DNA from: an uncultured Bacilli bacterium
GTDB taxonomy: Bacteria; Bacillota_I; Bacilli_A; RF39; UBA660
Reading direction: 5' to 3'
Length of the DNA: 7,994 nucleotides
Assembly (NCBI GenBank): GCA_944363685.1
Contig: CALVUV010000058.1
Coordinates: 1 to 7,994, forward strand
Of this stretch, positions 1-6,441 are shown one piece after another. Under the pieces are notes generated by a model. The model ran no database searches and was not told the DNA's origin. It saw only the letters and a list, made by a program, of their open reading frames with translations. A program made the position numbers and the translations under genes. Within the stretch, counting starts at the first letter, position 1; each line of letters opens with the position of its first letter.

Positions 1-1
1 A

Positions 2-793
2 GCCTTTTGGGTTTGGTTTGGTACAGAAGAGACTGCATTACATTTAGCAGTAGACAAAGCAACAAAGAAAGTGTTATCTGGATATTTTGATTATGAAGAA
101 ACAACGAATGCATATTTAGTTGTATTAATGAACATGATTATAAAATTCGGAATACCTAAAAAAATAAAAACGGATAAAAGAAATTCATTTTCTATTAACA
201 ATGCAAAGAGTTCTAAATCAAAACTTAATGTAACTCAGTTTGGTAGAATATGTGAAGATTTAGGTATTGAACTATCATGTAGTAGTAATCCGTTATTTAA
301 ACCAAATGCAGAAAGAGAAAATGGAACTTTTAAAAGACGATTAAAAGCAGAGTTAAGGCATAAAGGTATAACTACAATTGAAGAAGCAAATAAATATTTA
401 AATGAAGTATTTATTCCTAAAATGAACGAAAGGTTTTCTTATAAAATCAATCCTAAAAAGAATGCTATGAAAGAAAACAATTATACTGACAATGAATTAA
501 ATTTCATTATTTCTATTAGAAGCGAAAGAACTATAGATAATGCTTCATCAATAAAATATTTCAATAAATATTATTTACCTATTGATGTAGAAACTGGTGA
601 AGTTATATCTTTTAAAAGTGGAACGAAATGTACTGTTGTTAGTACATATGACAATAAATTATATGGAGTTATAGATAATAAATCATATTTATTAACGTTA
701 GTGGAACAACAGGAAAGTGAGAAAGAAAGAGCATCAAAAAATGGATTTAAACCTAGTGAAGATAATCCGTGGAGAAAATTTAAGATTAGATAA
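2..793 (+). CDS. ISNCY/IS1202-like DDE transposase, C-terminal part (5' end outside window)
   Basis: The enzyme would cut and join the ends of its own insertion sequence. The frame is open from base 2, so the start codon lies upstream; a GTG at 71 is internal. The first visible residues read AFWVWFGTEETALHLAVD, matching the WFG...LHLAID stretch that follows the first catalytic aspartate in ISNCY/IS481-type integrase cores. The second catalytic aspartate is the D of IPKKIKTDKR (encoded near 173). The glutamate is in FKPNAERENGTFKRRL, 45 residues after it, a normal DDE spacing. The C-terminal part (about the last 110 residues) has the SERTIDNASSIKYFNKYY and EDNPWRKF motifs typical of this group. 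No frameshift or internal stop is visible, so the copy may be intact. The first aspartate cannot be checked. Family confidence is high; activity is unknown. Confidence 0.85.
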   Translation, partial: AFWVWFGTEETALHLAVDKATKKVLSGYFDYEETTNAYLVVLMNMIIKFGIPKKIKTDKRNSFSINNAKSSKSKLNVTQFGRICEDLGIELSCSSNPLFKPNAERENGTFKRRLKAELRHKGITTIEEANKYLNEVFIPKMNERFSYKINPKKNAMKENNYTDNELNFIISIRSERTIDNASSIKYFNKYYLPIDVETGEVISFKSGTKCTVVSTYDNKLYGVIDNKSYLLTLVEQQESEKERASKNGFKPSEDNPWRKFKIR

Positions 794-974
794 AATTGGG
801 GCTTTGCCCCAACCCCCAAGGTTTATCGCTTTTAGTTACCGAAAAAGAAAGAAAAGGAATGCATCTTCGCTTCCTTTTTCGTTTAACATTACTTAAATGC
901 TCAGGTCACTCCTCAGTGTTGCCCTATCCCTTTAAGTAACAATTATAGTATATATTATTGTACTCAAATTTCAA
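794..974 (+). other. Structured non-coding tail of the insertion sequence
   Basis: No gene is seen here. Right after the transposase stop there is a perfect GC-rich hairpin (TTGGGGC at 796-802 pairing with GCCCCAA at 806-812, loop TTT). It has no T-run after it, so it is not a typical Rho-independent terminator, but it could protect the mRNA 3' end. A second hairpin pairs AAAAGGAA (852-859) with TTCCTTTT (871-878). A third inverted repeat pairs TTACTTAAA (889-897) with TTTAAGTAA (931-939) and encloses a small CACT/AGTG hairpin (907-918). The function of these structures is not known. The region is more GC-rich locally than its surroundings. Confidence 0.5.
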
Positions 975-1064
975 TAGGACATTTTAACTTAAAAATAACT
1001 TTTTATAATATTTTATTAGGACATTTTAACTTAAAAATACACTTATAAAAATAGGACATTTTAA
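975..1064 (+). repeat. Three direct copies of a TAGGACATTTTAA motif at the IS right end
   Basis: Two identical 23-base copies lie at 975-997 and 1017-1039, starting TAGGACATTTTAACTT and ending AAAAATA. A shorter 13-base copy (TAGGACATTTTAA) is at 1052-1064. Start-to-start distances are 42 and 35 bases, so the copies lie on roughly similar helix faces. Several copies of one motif at a transposon end are commonly binding sites for the element's own transposase. Which copy contains the actual tip cannot be decided without the left end. Confidence 0.7.
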
Positions 1065-1093
1065 AAAACAAATCACAAAGAGATTGTAAAGCA

Positions 1094-1122
1094 TTTACAA
1101 AAGTAAAAAAATAGTGTATATT
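1094..1122 (+). promoter_or_regulatory. Predicted sigma-A promoter of rpsO
   Basis: A -35-like TTTACA (1094-1099) and a -10-like TATATT (1117-1122) are separated by 17 bases, with a TG immediately before the -10. An overlapping TATTAT (1119-1124) could serve as an alternative -10. Transcription would start near 1129, just before the folded rpsO leader. The promoter starts only about 30 bases after the last insertion-sequence repeat. Confidence 0.6.
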
Positions 1123-1127
1123 ATAGA

Positions 1128-1184
1128 CGTTACCTTTTCTTAGTGGTTGGAGTTCTTCCTTACACCAATTACCAAGATAAGGCG
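1128..1184 (+). promoter_or_regulatory. Folded 5' leader of rpsO, candidate S15 autoregulatory RNA
   Basis: The leader can form a long helix: CCTTTTCTT (1133-1141) pairs with AAGATAAGG (1174-1182) with a single T-T mismatch. It is capped by an inner hairpin in which TGGTTGG (1144-1150) faces CCAATTACC (1165-1173) with a small bulge. In many bacteria S15 represses its own translation by binding a structured rpsO leader, and several unrelated leader shapes exist among phyla. The position directly upstream of the rpsO ribosome binding site and the strong pairing support that role here. I have not matched it to a named leader class. Confidence 0.5.
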
Positions 1185-1210
1185 AATAATATAGAGAAAG
1201 GAAGGATATT

Positions 1211-1480
1211 ATGGCTTTAACAAAAGAAGAGAAACAACAAATTATTAAAGACTTTGGAGAAAATGCTAATGATACTGGTTCTAGTGCTGTACAAATAGCT
1301 ATTTTAACTAAAGAAATAGAGAATTTAACAGAACACTTAAAAACTCATATTCATGATCATCATTCTCGTCGTGGTCTTTTAATGAAAGTTGGACAAAGAA
1401 GAAATATGCTTAATTACTTAGCTAAGAAAGATGTTGCAAAATATCGTGAAGTAGTTAAGAAATTAGGTTTAAGAAAATAG
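1211..1480 (+). CDS. rpsO: 30S ribosomal protein S15
   Basis: S15 is a primary 16S rRNA binding protein that organises the central domain of the 30S subunit and contacts 23S rRNA in an intersubunit bridge. The 89-residue length is exactly the usual bacterial size. The four-helix S15 signature is clear: DTGSSAVQIAILTKEI near residues 21-36, then LKTHIHDHHSRRGLLMKVGQRR at about 43-64 (the conserved rRNA-contacting HDHHSRRG loop), and NMLNYL. The ATG has the purine-rich AAGGAAGG (1198-1205) five bases upstream. The gene has its own promoter and folded leader and ends in a terminator that overlaps its TAG stop, so it forms a single-gene unit. In Firmicutes pnp commonly follows it directly, but here two genes intervene. 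CGT arginine and GCT alanine codons suggest high expression compared with the next gene. Confidence 0.98.
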   Translation: MALTKEEKQQIIKDFGENANDTGSSAVQIAILTKEIENLTEHLKTHIHDHHSRRGLLMKVGQRRNMLNYLAKKDVAKYREVVKKLGLRK

Positions 1481-1502
1481 GACTTGTTTAAGTTCTTTTT
1501 TT
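1479..1502 (+). terminator. Rho-independent terminator of rpsO
   Basis: AGGACTT (1479-1485) pairs with AAGTTCT (1490-1496, one G-U pair) across a GTTT loop, and a run of seven T follows (1496-1502). The stem begins inside the rpsO stop codon. Confidence 0.85.
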
Positions 1503-1512
1503 CTGGTATTAT
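1484..1512 (+). promoter_or_regulatory. Possible extended -10 promoter for the leader ahead of the surface-protein gene
   Basis: TGGTATTAT (1504-1512) is an extended -10 (TGn plus TATTAT). A weak -35 (TTGTTT, 1484-1489) lies 17 bases before it, inside the rpsO terminator. Predicted transcription start is near 1519, upstream of the small ORF at 1544. The same T-run, CTG, n, TATTAT arrangement recurs after the terminator at 3614-3637, which strengthens the call. Confidence 0.45.
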
Positions 1513-1543
1513 TAAGTATATAAGGTAGAAAGAAGGTAAGAAT

Positions 1544-1588
1544 ATGAGAAAAAAATTGTTTACAATATGTTACCTGGGGGCTATTTAA
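1544..1588 (+). CDS. Short 14-codon ORF, possible leader peptide
   Basis: The ORF reads MRKKLFTICYLGAI and has a reasonable ribosome binding site (AGAAGG, 1531-1536, seven bases before the ATG). It sits between the rpsO terminator and a second terminator directly ahead of the surface-protein gene, so it could be an attenuation leader peptide. There is no obvious run of a single amino-acid codon. It could equally be a chance ORF or the decayed start of a membrane protein gene. A short hairpin (AAGTAAT 1598-1604 pairing with ATTACTT 1608-1614) follows. Confidence 0.3.
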   Translation: MRKKLFTICYLGAI

Positions 1589-1630
1589 CCATAATTTAAG
1601 TAATAAAATTACTTTCTTTCATAATGTAAG

Positions 1631-1662
1631 AAGAATAGAGTAGGAATATTCTATTCTTTTTT
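1631..1662 (+). terminator. Terminator, possibly an attenuator, just upstream of the surface-protein gene
   Basis: AAGAATAGA (1631-1639) pairs perfectly with TCTATTCTT (1650-1658) around a 10-base loop, and T residues continue to 1662. The next gene's ribosome binding site starts only 19 bases later, and no promoter is visible in that gap. Expression of the gene at 1696 therefore seems to depend on read-through, which is what an attenuator would control. Confidence 0.75.
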
Positions 1663-1695
1663 GTGTAAGAAAAAAGTAGTAAGGAGACTAAGATA

Positions 1696-3570
1696 ATGAG
1701 GAATGCTATAAGGAAAAATAGAAAGTTAATAGTAATAGGAGTTGCAATAATATTAGTATTATTAATAGGAATATCTTTTGCATATTTAACAACTACTTTA
1801 CATGGAGAAAAGGAATATGCTATTAGAGCAGGAAGTTTAGGATTAAAACTAGAAGAAGGAAATGAATTAGTATTAGAGAAAGTAATACCTATAGAAGATA
1901 GTGAAGGTATGAGTTTAAATGGCTTTAACTTTAGTTTAGTAAATGAAGGAAATATAGATACAGATTTTACTATATATTTAGATGATATGGAGTTATCTAG
2001 TGGTGAGACTAGGATGCCAGATTCTGCTATTAGATATAGTTTAATAAAGAATAGTGTAGTAGGAAATGCAGATAACTTATCTAATATGGGAAGTAATCCT
2101 AATAGAGTAGTAGATACAGGAAGTATTGAACCAAAACAGACAATAAATTATACCTTAAGAATATGGATAGATTATGATGCAACTGTAGAGGAAGCAGGAG
2201 GAAAGACATTTAAAGGTAAGTTAAGAGTAGAGGTAAGTCAATATAAGGAAGAGAAAGCTTCAACAATGATTTTAAATAATTTAACAAGTGGAAGTACATA
2301 TGATGATGGAGAGGATACGTTTATAACAGGAGAAGACCCTAATAATTATATATGGTATAGTGGAAAGTTATGGAGAGCGGTAAGTGTTAATAATGAAGCG
2401 AAGACAACTAAGTTAATAACACAGTGGAATATAAGTGCAACTATATATAATCCTGAGAATCAAACTGCTTTTGAAAATAGTTACATGGAAGAATGGTTAA
2501 ATGATACTACAGTAGATGGTTTTCTAGGTAATTTAAGAGATGTAGATAAATTTCTAGTAACAGATGCCAAGTGGGATGCAACAATGAATTCAGGGAGTTT
2601 AGGAAGTATAACAAGACCAAATGGGGAGACAACAGTAACAGATGCAGTAGGACTATTAAATCTTTATGAATATCAGATGAGTTTTACAGGAACAACTTAT
2701 GGAGAAGGATATTTAAATAATGAATTACAATGGTGGTTAATAACACCAGATACTTTAAGTGAAGTATGGCAAGTAAATAGTTTAGGAGCAGGGGAGACTA
2801 GTGGAAGTATAACTTCATGGACACCTACTGGTACTTCAGGGGTAAGACCATCTATAGTTTTAAGAGAAGATGTTAGAATAGTTTCTGGAGATGGAACAGA
2901 AGAAAATCCCTATCGGTTAGAGGGAGATAATGATAAAGATTTAAATGGAGTAAAACTTAATACTCGTTATAGTGGAGAATATATAAGATTTGGTGAAGGA
3001 GAAAATAATTTATATAGAATAGTTAGTCATGAGGTAGAAGGTTTAACTAAGATAACTAGTATAGAACCATTAAAAGAAAATGGAGTCTTTAAAACTTTAA
3101 CTTTTGGAGATGAGGCGAATTATTCAAGTACAACTACAATAGGTACATTTTTAAATGGAGAATATTTAACAAGTGGTAATTATATAACGAATGAACAAGT
3201 AAATATGATAGAAGATAGTACTACTTGGTATTTAGGAATGGTAGGACATGGAGAAAATTATAAATTAGCCAAGTATGTAGATACAAATATGACAGATTAT
3301 ACTACATCTGTTGAATCTAAAGTTGGATTGTTACGTATGGGAGAATTAATGGCAGGACAATTTGATTATTATTATAATAATGTAGAATATTGGTTGATAA
3401 CAAAAATCAGTGTTTCTAAATTAAGAACAATATTTTTGGCTGGTAATGGTGCATCAAAAAGTCTTTTTGCGTTGCACAGTATAAAACCTGCTTTAAATCT
3501 TAAGTCTAATGTCATAATAACATCTGGAGATGGTACTAAAAATAATCCTTTTACAATAGAACTTGGTTAA
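1696..3570 (+). CDS. Membrane-anchored surface protein, TasA/camelysin-like N-terminus plus two tandem DUF6273-like domains
   Basis: This is a 624-residue exported protein of unknown exact function. A basic start (MRNAIRKNRK) is followed by one hydrophobic segment at about 11-30 (LIVIGVAIILVLLIGISFAY), acting as signal anchor or signal peptide. Residues about 31-185 form a beta-rich domain whose AYLTTT...YAIRAGSLGLKLEEGNE pattern resembles the start of TasA/CalY-type proteins. The rest is two homologous repeats, about 215-409 and 425-623. Matching blocks are YIWYSGKLWRAVS / LYRIVSHEV, AVGLLNLYEYQMS / KVGLLRMGELMAG, LQWWLIT / VEYWLIT, and GVRPSIVL...IVSGDGTEENPYRLE / SIKPALNL...ITSGDGTKNNPFTIE. 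These resemble DUF6273-type modules, a family assignment from memory. No LPXTG or other sorting signal is seen at the C-terminus. The ATG at 1696 follows AAGGAG (1681-1686) by nine bases. Heavy ATA, GGA and AGA codon use differs from rpsO and pnp. Confidence 0.8.
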   Translation: MRNAIRKNRKLIVIGVAIILVLLIGISFAYLTTTLHGEKEYAIRAGSLGLKLEEGNELVLEKVIPIEDSEGMSLNGFNFSLVNEGNIDTDFTIYLDDMELSSGETRMPDSAIRYSLIKNSVVGNADNLSNMGSNPNRVVDTGSIEPKQTINYTLRIWIDYDATVEEAGGKTFKGKLRVEVSQYKEEKASTMILNNLTSGSTYDDGEDTFITGEDPNNYIWYSGKLWRAVSVNNEAKTTKLITQWNISATIYNPENQTAFENSYMEEWLNDTTVDGFLGNLRDVDKFLVTDAKWDATMNSGSLGSITRPNGETTVTDAVGLLNLYEYQMSFTGTTYGEGYLNNELQWWLITPDTLSEVWQVNSLGAGETSGSITSWTPTGTSGVRPSIVLREDVRIVSGDGTEENPYRLEGDNDKDLNGVKLNTRYSGEYIRFGEGENNLYRIVSHEVEGLTKITSIEPLKENGVFKTLTFGDEANYSSTTTIGTFLNGEYLTSGNYITNEQVNMIEDSTTWYLGMVGHGENYKLAKYVDTNMTDYTTSVESKVGLLRMGELMAGQFDYYYNNVEYWLITKISVSKLRTIFLAGNGASKSLFALHSIKPALNLKSNVIITSGDGTKNNPFTIELG

Positions 3571-3583
3571 TAACAAATTAATT

Positions 3584-3627
3584 AAAAAGAGAAATATTCA
3601 GTAAACAGTAGAAATTTCTCTTTTTTT
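3584..3627 (+). terminator. Rho-independent terminator after the surface-protein gene
   Basis: AAAAAGAGAAAT (3584-3595) pairs perfectly with ATTTCTCTTTTT (3614-3625). The inner TTC/GAA pairs can extend the stem, and the T-run continues to 3627. It separates the surface-protein gene from the following pnp unit. Confidence 0.88.
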
Positions 3628-3628
3628 C

Positions 3629-3642
3629 TGATATTATATAAT
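3629..3642 (+). promoter_or_regulatory. Predicted -10 region for the gene ahead of pnp
   Basis: Two overlapping candidates are present: an extended -10 (TGA TATTAT, 3629-3637) and a perfect TATAAT (3637-3642). No good -35 is seen, and the upstream space is occupied by the terminator stem. Transcription would start around 3644-3650, leaving a very short leader before the GGAGGA ribosome binding site at 3651. Confidence 0.5.
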
Positions 3643-3667
3643 AGATTTGTGGAGGAAGTATGAATAC

Positions 3668-4270
3668 ATGAATGCTAATAATGTTTTTATAGGACTTACT
3701 TTAGATAATGAAGAAGTATTATTGTATAAAGAATTTAATGATAAATTTATTAATTTAAAAACAAAAGAATGTATTGATTCTAGTGATGTTAAAATAGATA
3801 GTTTAATTCCTTATACTAGATTAAAGAAATATAAACATCAATTAAAAGGTACAATAATTAGAACATTTGAAAAGGATAGAAATAAAAAACTAGATGTTAG
3901 TAATATTTTTATTGGAAATATATTGCAAACTACTAATTATGAGTTTGTAAGAAGTTATAATTATGATTTACCTATGATATATTGGGTGAGTCAGTATCGG
4001 ATAACAAGTCAAATCATTAAAAAAAATGCACTACTTTATCGCTTAAATAAAGGATATATATGTACTTCTCTTGATGATAAATTTTTATATGGAAGTGATT
4101 TCATTGATTTAGAAACAGAGATAAAGTATTCTAACAAAAATTATAGTGAGATTGGTGGTTTGTTTATTGATACTAATATGACATCTTATTTATCGTTGGT
4201 AAGTTATGATGGCTCTTTAGAAGAAAAGAAAAATGTTTTAAAGAAATATAGAGAAAGAAGAGGGAAGTAA
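3668..4270 (+). CDS. Hypothetical protein directly upstream of pnp
   Basis: I do not recognise this 200-residue protein. It has no signal peptide or transmembrane segment and looks like a soluble, lysine- and tyrosine-rich cytoplasmic protein. An N-terminal stretch of about 45 residues (FIGLTLDNEEVLLYKEFNDKF) looks like alternating beta strands, and the C-terminus is a basic helix (EEKKNVLKKYRERR). The chosen start is the ATG at 3668, preceded by GGAGGA (3651-3656) with an 11-base spacer. A TTG at 3647 in the same frame precedes the ribosome binding site and is unlikely. An ATG at 3660 is in another frame and stops after three codons. The TAA stop abuts the pnp ATG with no gap, so the two genes are very probably co-transcribed and translationally coupled. 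That suggests, but does not show, a link to RNA turnover. Confidence 0.8.
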   Translation: MNANNVFIGLTLDNEEVLLYKEFNDKFINLKTKECIDSSDVKIDSLIPYTRLKKYKHQLKGTIIRTFEKDRNKKLDVSNIFIGNILQTTNYEFVRSYNYDLPMIYWVSQYRITSQIIKKNALLYRLNKGYICTSLDDKFLYGSDFIDLETEIKYSNKNYSEIGGLFIDTNMTSYLSLVSYDGSLEEKKNVLKKYRERRGK

Positions 4271-6427
4271 ATGATGAAAAAAATATATGAATATGATTTT
4301 TATGGAAAGAAGATTGTTGTAGAACATGGGGAACTTGCTAAACAAGCTAGTGGTTCTGTTTTAGTTAGATATAATGATACTGTTATATTAACTGCTACTG
4401 TTATTAATAAGAATGTAAATTTATTAAGTGATTTCTTTCCTTTAACAGTTAATTATCAAGAAAAACTATATTCTGTTGGAAAGATTCCTGGTGGATTTAT
4501 TAAACGTGAAGGACGTCCAACTGATGCTGCTACTCTTGCTGCTAGAATGATTGATAGACCTATGAGACCTTTATTTAAAGAAGATTTTAAAAATGAAGTT
4601 CAAGTTATTAATACAGTATTATCAGTAGATCAAGATTGTTCTCCTGAGTTAACAGCAATGCTTGGTTCATCTTTAGCTACTATGATAAGTGGTGCACCTT
4701 TCTTAGGACCTATCGCTGGTGTTAAAGTGGGGTATGTTGATGGAGAGTATGTTATTAATCCTACTGTAGAAGAGTTAGAGAAAAGTGTTTTAGACCTTAC
4801 TGTCGCTGGAACAAAAGATGCTATTAATATGGTAGAAGCAGGCGCTAAACAAGTAAGTGAAGAAATAATGCTTGAAGGACTTATGAAGGGTCATGAGGCA
4901 ATAAAAGAGTTATGTAAATGGCAAGAAAAGATAATCTCTGATATTGGTGTTACTCCATTTGAATATGAAAGTTTAGTTATAGAAGATAGTCTTAAAGATG
5001 AAGTTACAACTTTAATAGAGAAAGATTTAGATGTAGCTTTAAGAATTAAAGAAAAGTTAGAACGTTATGGAAGAATAGATGAAATTAAAGATAATTTAAT
5101 AGAGAAATATAAAGAAGAGAATAAAGAGTTAGAAAAAGATGAATTAGATTTATTACTTGTAAAAGTAGAGAAAATATTTAGTGATGTTGAGTATAGATTA
5201 TTTAGAAATATCGTTGTTAAAGAAAAGATTAGATCTGATGGAAGAAGAATGGATGAGATAAGACCTTTATCTACTGATATAGATTTACTTCCTAGAACTC
5301 ATGGTTCTGCTTTATTCACTCGTGGTGAAACTCAAGCTTTATCAGTTACAACATTAGGAGCTTTAGGAGAACATCAAATTCTTGATGGTTTAAGTTTAGA
5401 AGATGAAAAGAGATTTATGTTACATTATAACTTTCCTCAATTCTCAGTTGGAGAAACAGGAAGATATGGGGCTCCTGGTAGACGTGAGATTGGTCATGGT
5501 GCTTTAGGTGAGAGAGCTTTACTTCAAGTTATTCCTTCTGAAGATGAATTTCCATATACAATTAGAGTTGTATCAGAAATATTAGAAAGTAATGGAAGTA
5601 GTTCACAAGCTAGTATTTGTGCAGGATGTATGAGTTTAATGGCAGCGGGTGTACCTATTAAGAACCCTGTCGCTGGTATTGCAATGGGACTTATTACTAG
5701 CGATGATGATTATACAATTTTAACAGATATCGCTGGTATGGAAGATCATTTAGGAGATATGGACTTTAAAGTAGCAGGTACTAAAGATGGTATTTGTGCA
5801 TTACAGATGGATATTAAAATTAAAGGTGTTACTAGAGAAATACTTAAAGAAGCTTTAGAACAAGCTCGCAAGGCTAGATTTGAGATTCTTGAGGTTATTA
5901 AGAAACAGATTCCTGAACCTCGTAAAGAAGTATCTAAATATGCTCCTAAGACTAAAATATTCTATATATCTCCATCTAAGATTAGAGATGTTATTGGTAA
6001 AGGTGGAGAGATGATTACTAAGATAATTTGTGATGCTAGTAATGTAACTGATGTAAATAATATTAATGCTGTTAAAGTGGATTTAGAAGATGATGGTAGA
6101 GTAATTGTATATCATACTGACCAAGATGTAATTGATAGAACAGTTAAGATGATAGAAGATGTTGCAAGAGAAGTAGAAGTAGGAAAAACTTATGAAGCGA
6201 AAGTAGTAGGTGTTCATGATTTTGGATGCTTTGTTGAGATTTGGCCTGGTTGTGAAGGATTAGTTCATGTATCACAGTTAGATACTAAACATATAGACAA
6301 AGTAGAAGATGTTGTAAAAGTTGGAGATACTATCTTAGTAAAAGCTGTAGGTAAAGATAAAAAAGGAAAAGAAAACTTCTCAAGAAAAGAAGTACTATTA
6401 GATATGAAAAAGAAGAAGTCTGAATAA
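4271..6427 (+). CDS. pnp: Polyribonucleotide nucleotidyltransferase (PNPase)
   Basis: PNPase degrades RNA 3' to 5' by phosphorolysis, releasing nucleoside diphosphates, and can add 3' tails in reverse. It acts as a ring-shaped trimer in mRNA decay. At 718 residues it has the normal family length and domain order. The first RNase PH domain is at about 1-140, with the RNA-gripping loop GGFIKREGRP at 74-83. An all-helical domain at about 145-315 follows. The second RNase PH domain is at about 318-550, with GRYGAPGRREIGHGALGERA at about 397-416 and SNGSSSQASIC at 440-450. The catalytic metal/phosphate residues equivalent to E. coli D486, D492 and K494 are D492, D498 and K500 in EDHLGDMDFK. A KH domain follows with GKGG at 576-579, then an S1 domain at about 640-710 (YEAKVVGVHDFGCFVEIWPG). 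Start is ATG 4271 or the second ATG at 4274; AGAGGG lies just upstream. It overlaps no gene but abuts the upstream stop. Confidence 0.98.
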   Translation: MMKKIYEYDFYGKKIVVEHGELAKQASGSVLVRYNDTVILTATVINKNVNLLSDFFPLTVNYQEKLYSVGKIPGGFIKREGRPTDAATLAARMIDRPMRPLFKEDFKNEVQVINTVLSVDQDCSPELTAMLGSSLATMISGAPFLGPIAGVKVGYVDGEYVINPTVEELEKSVLDLTVAGTKDAINMVEAGAKQVSEEIMLEGLMKGHEAIKELCKWQEKIISDIGVTPFEYESLVIEDSLKDEVTTLIEKDLDVALRIKEKLERYGRIDEIKDNLIEKYKEENKELEKDELDLLLVKVEKIFSDVEYRLFRNIVVKEKIRSDGRRMDEIRPLSTDIDLLPRTHGSALFTRGETQALSVTTLGALGEHQILDGLSLEDEKRFMLHYNFPQFSVGETGRYGAPGRREIGHGALGERALLQVIPSEDEFPYTIRVVSEILESNGSSSQASICAGCMSLMAAGVPIKNPVAGIAMGLITSDDDYTILTDIAGMEDHLGDMDFKVAGTKDGICALQMDIKIKGVTREILKEALEQARKARFEILEVIKKQIPEPRKEVSKYAPKTKIFYISPSKIRDVIGKGGEMITKIICDASNVTDVNNINAVKVDLEDDGRVIVYHTDQDVIDRTVKMIEDVAREVEVGKTYEAKVVGVHDFGCFVEIWPGCEGLVHVSQLDTKHIDKVEDVVKVGDTILVKAVGKDKKGKENFSRKEVLLDMKKKKSE

Positions 6428-6441
6428 AAACTTCTTCTTTT
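6408..6441 (+). terminator. Terminator between pnp and the convergent HTH gene
   Basis: AAAAGAAGAAGT (6408-6419) pairs perfectly with ACTTCTTCTTTT (6430-6441) around a 10-base loop that contains the pnp TAA stop. The T-run is mostly within the stem. The stop codon of the minus-strand HTH gene (6440-6442) overlaps its right arm, so the structure may serve both convergent units. Confidence 0.7.

Larger units (their letters stand above)
1..1064 (+). mobile_element. Right part of an ISNCY/IS1202-like insertion sequence (left part outside window)
   Basis: The element contains the transposase reading frame, about 180 bases of structured non-coding DNA, and then a cluster of TAGGACATTTTAA repeats that probably holds the right terminus and transposase binding sites. 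The left end lies before the window, so neither the full length nor the target-site duplication can be read. The right border is set at the end of the last repeat copy and could lie some tens of bases further right, before the rpsO promoter. Assignment to the ISNCY (IS1202) group rests on the protein. The terminal repeats are only what I see in the sequence, not matched to a database entry. Confidence 0.72.

Noticed and set aside
796..812. Transposase Rho-independent terminator
   Set aside because: The GC hairpin is perfect but is followed by CCCCCAAGG rather than a T-run, so intrinsic termination is not supported.
571..819. 82-codon minus-strand ORF
   Set aside because: It lies antisense to the C-terminus of the transposase, has no recognisable domain or convincing ribosome binding site, and is a shadow of the real gene.
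1559..1587. Promoter TTTACA-17-TATTTA within the leader ORF
   Set aside because: The -10 matches only half the consensus, there is no extended TG, and it would start upstream of the same terminator anyway.
3647..3667. TTG start seven codons before the pnp-upstream gene's ATG
   Set aside because: It precedes the GGAGGA ribosome binding site and lies at or before the predicted transcription start.
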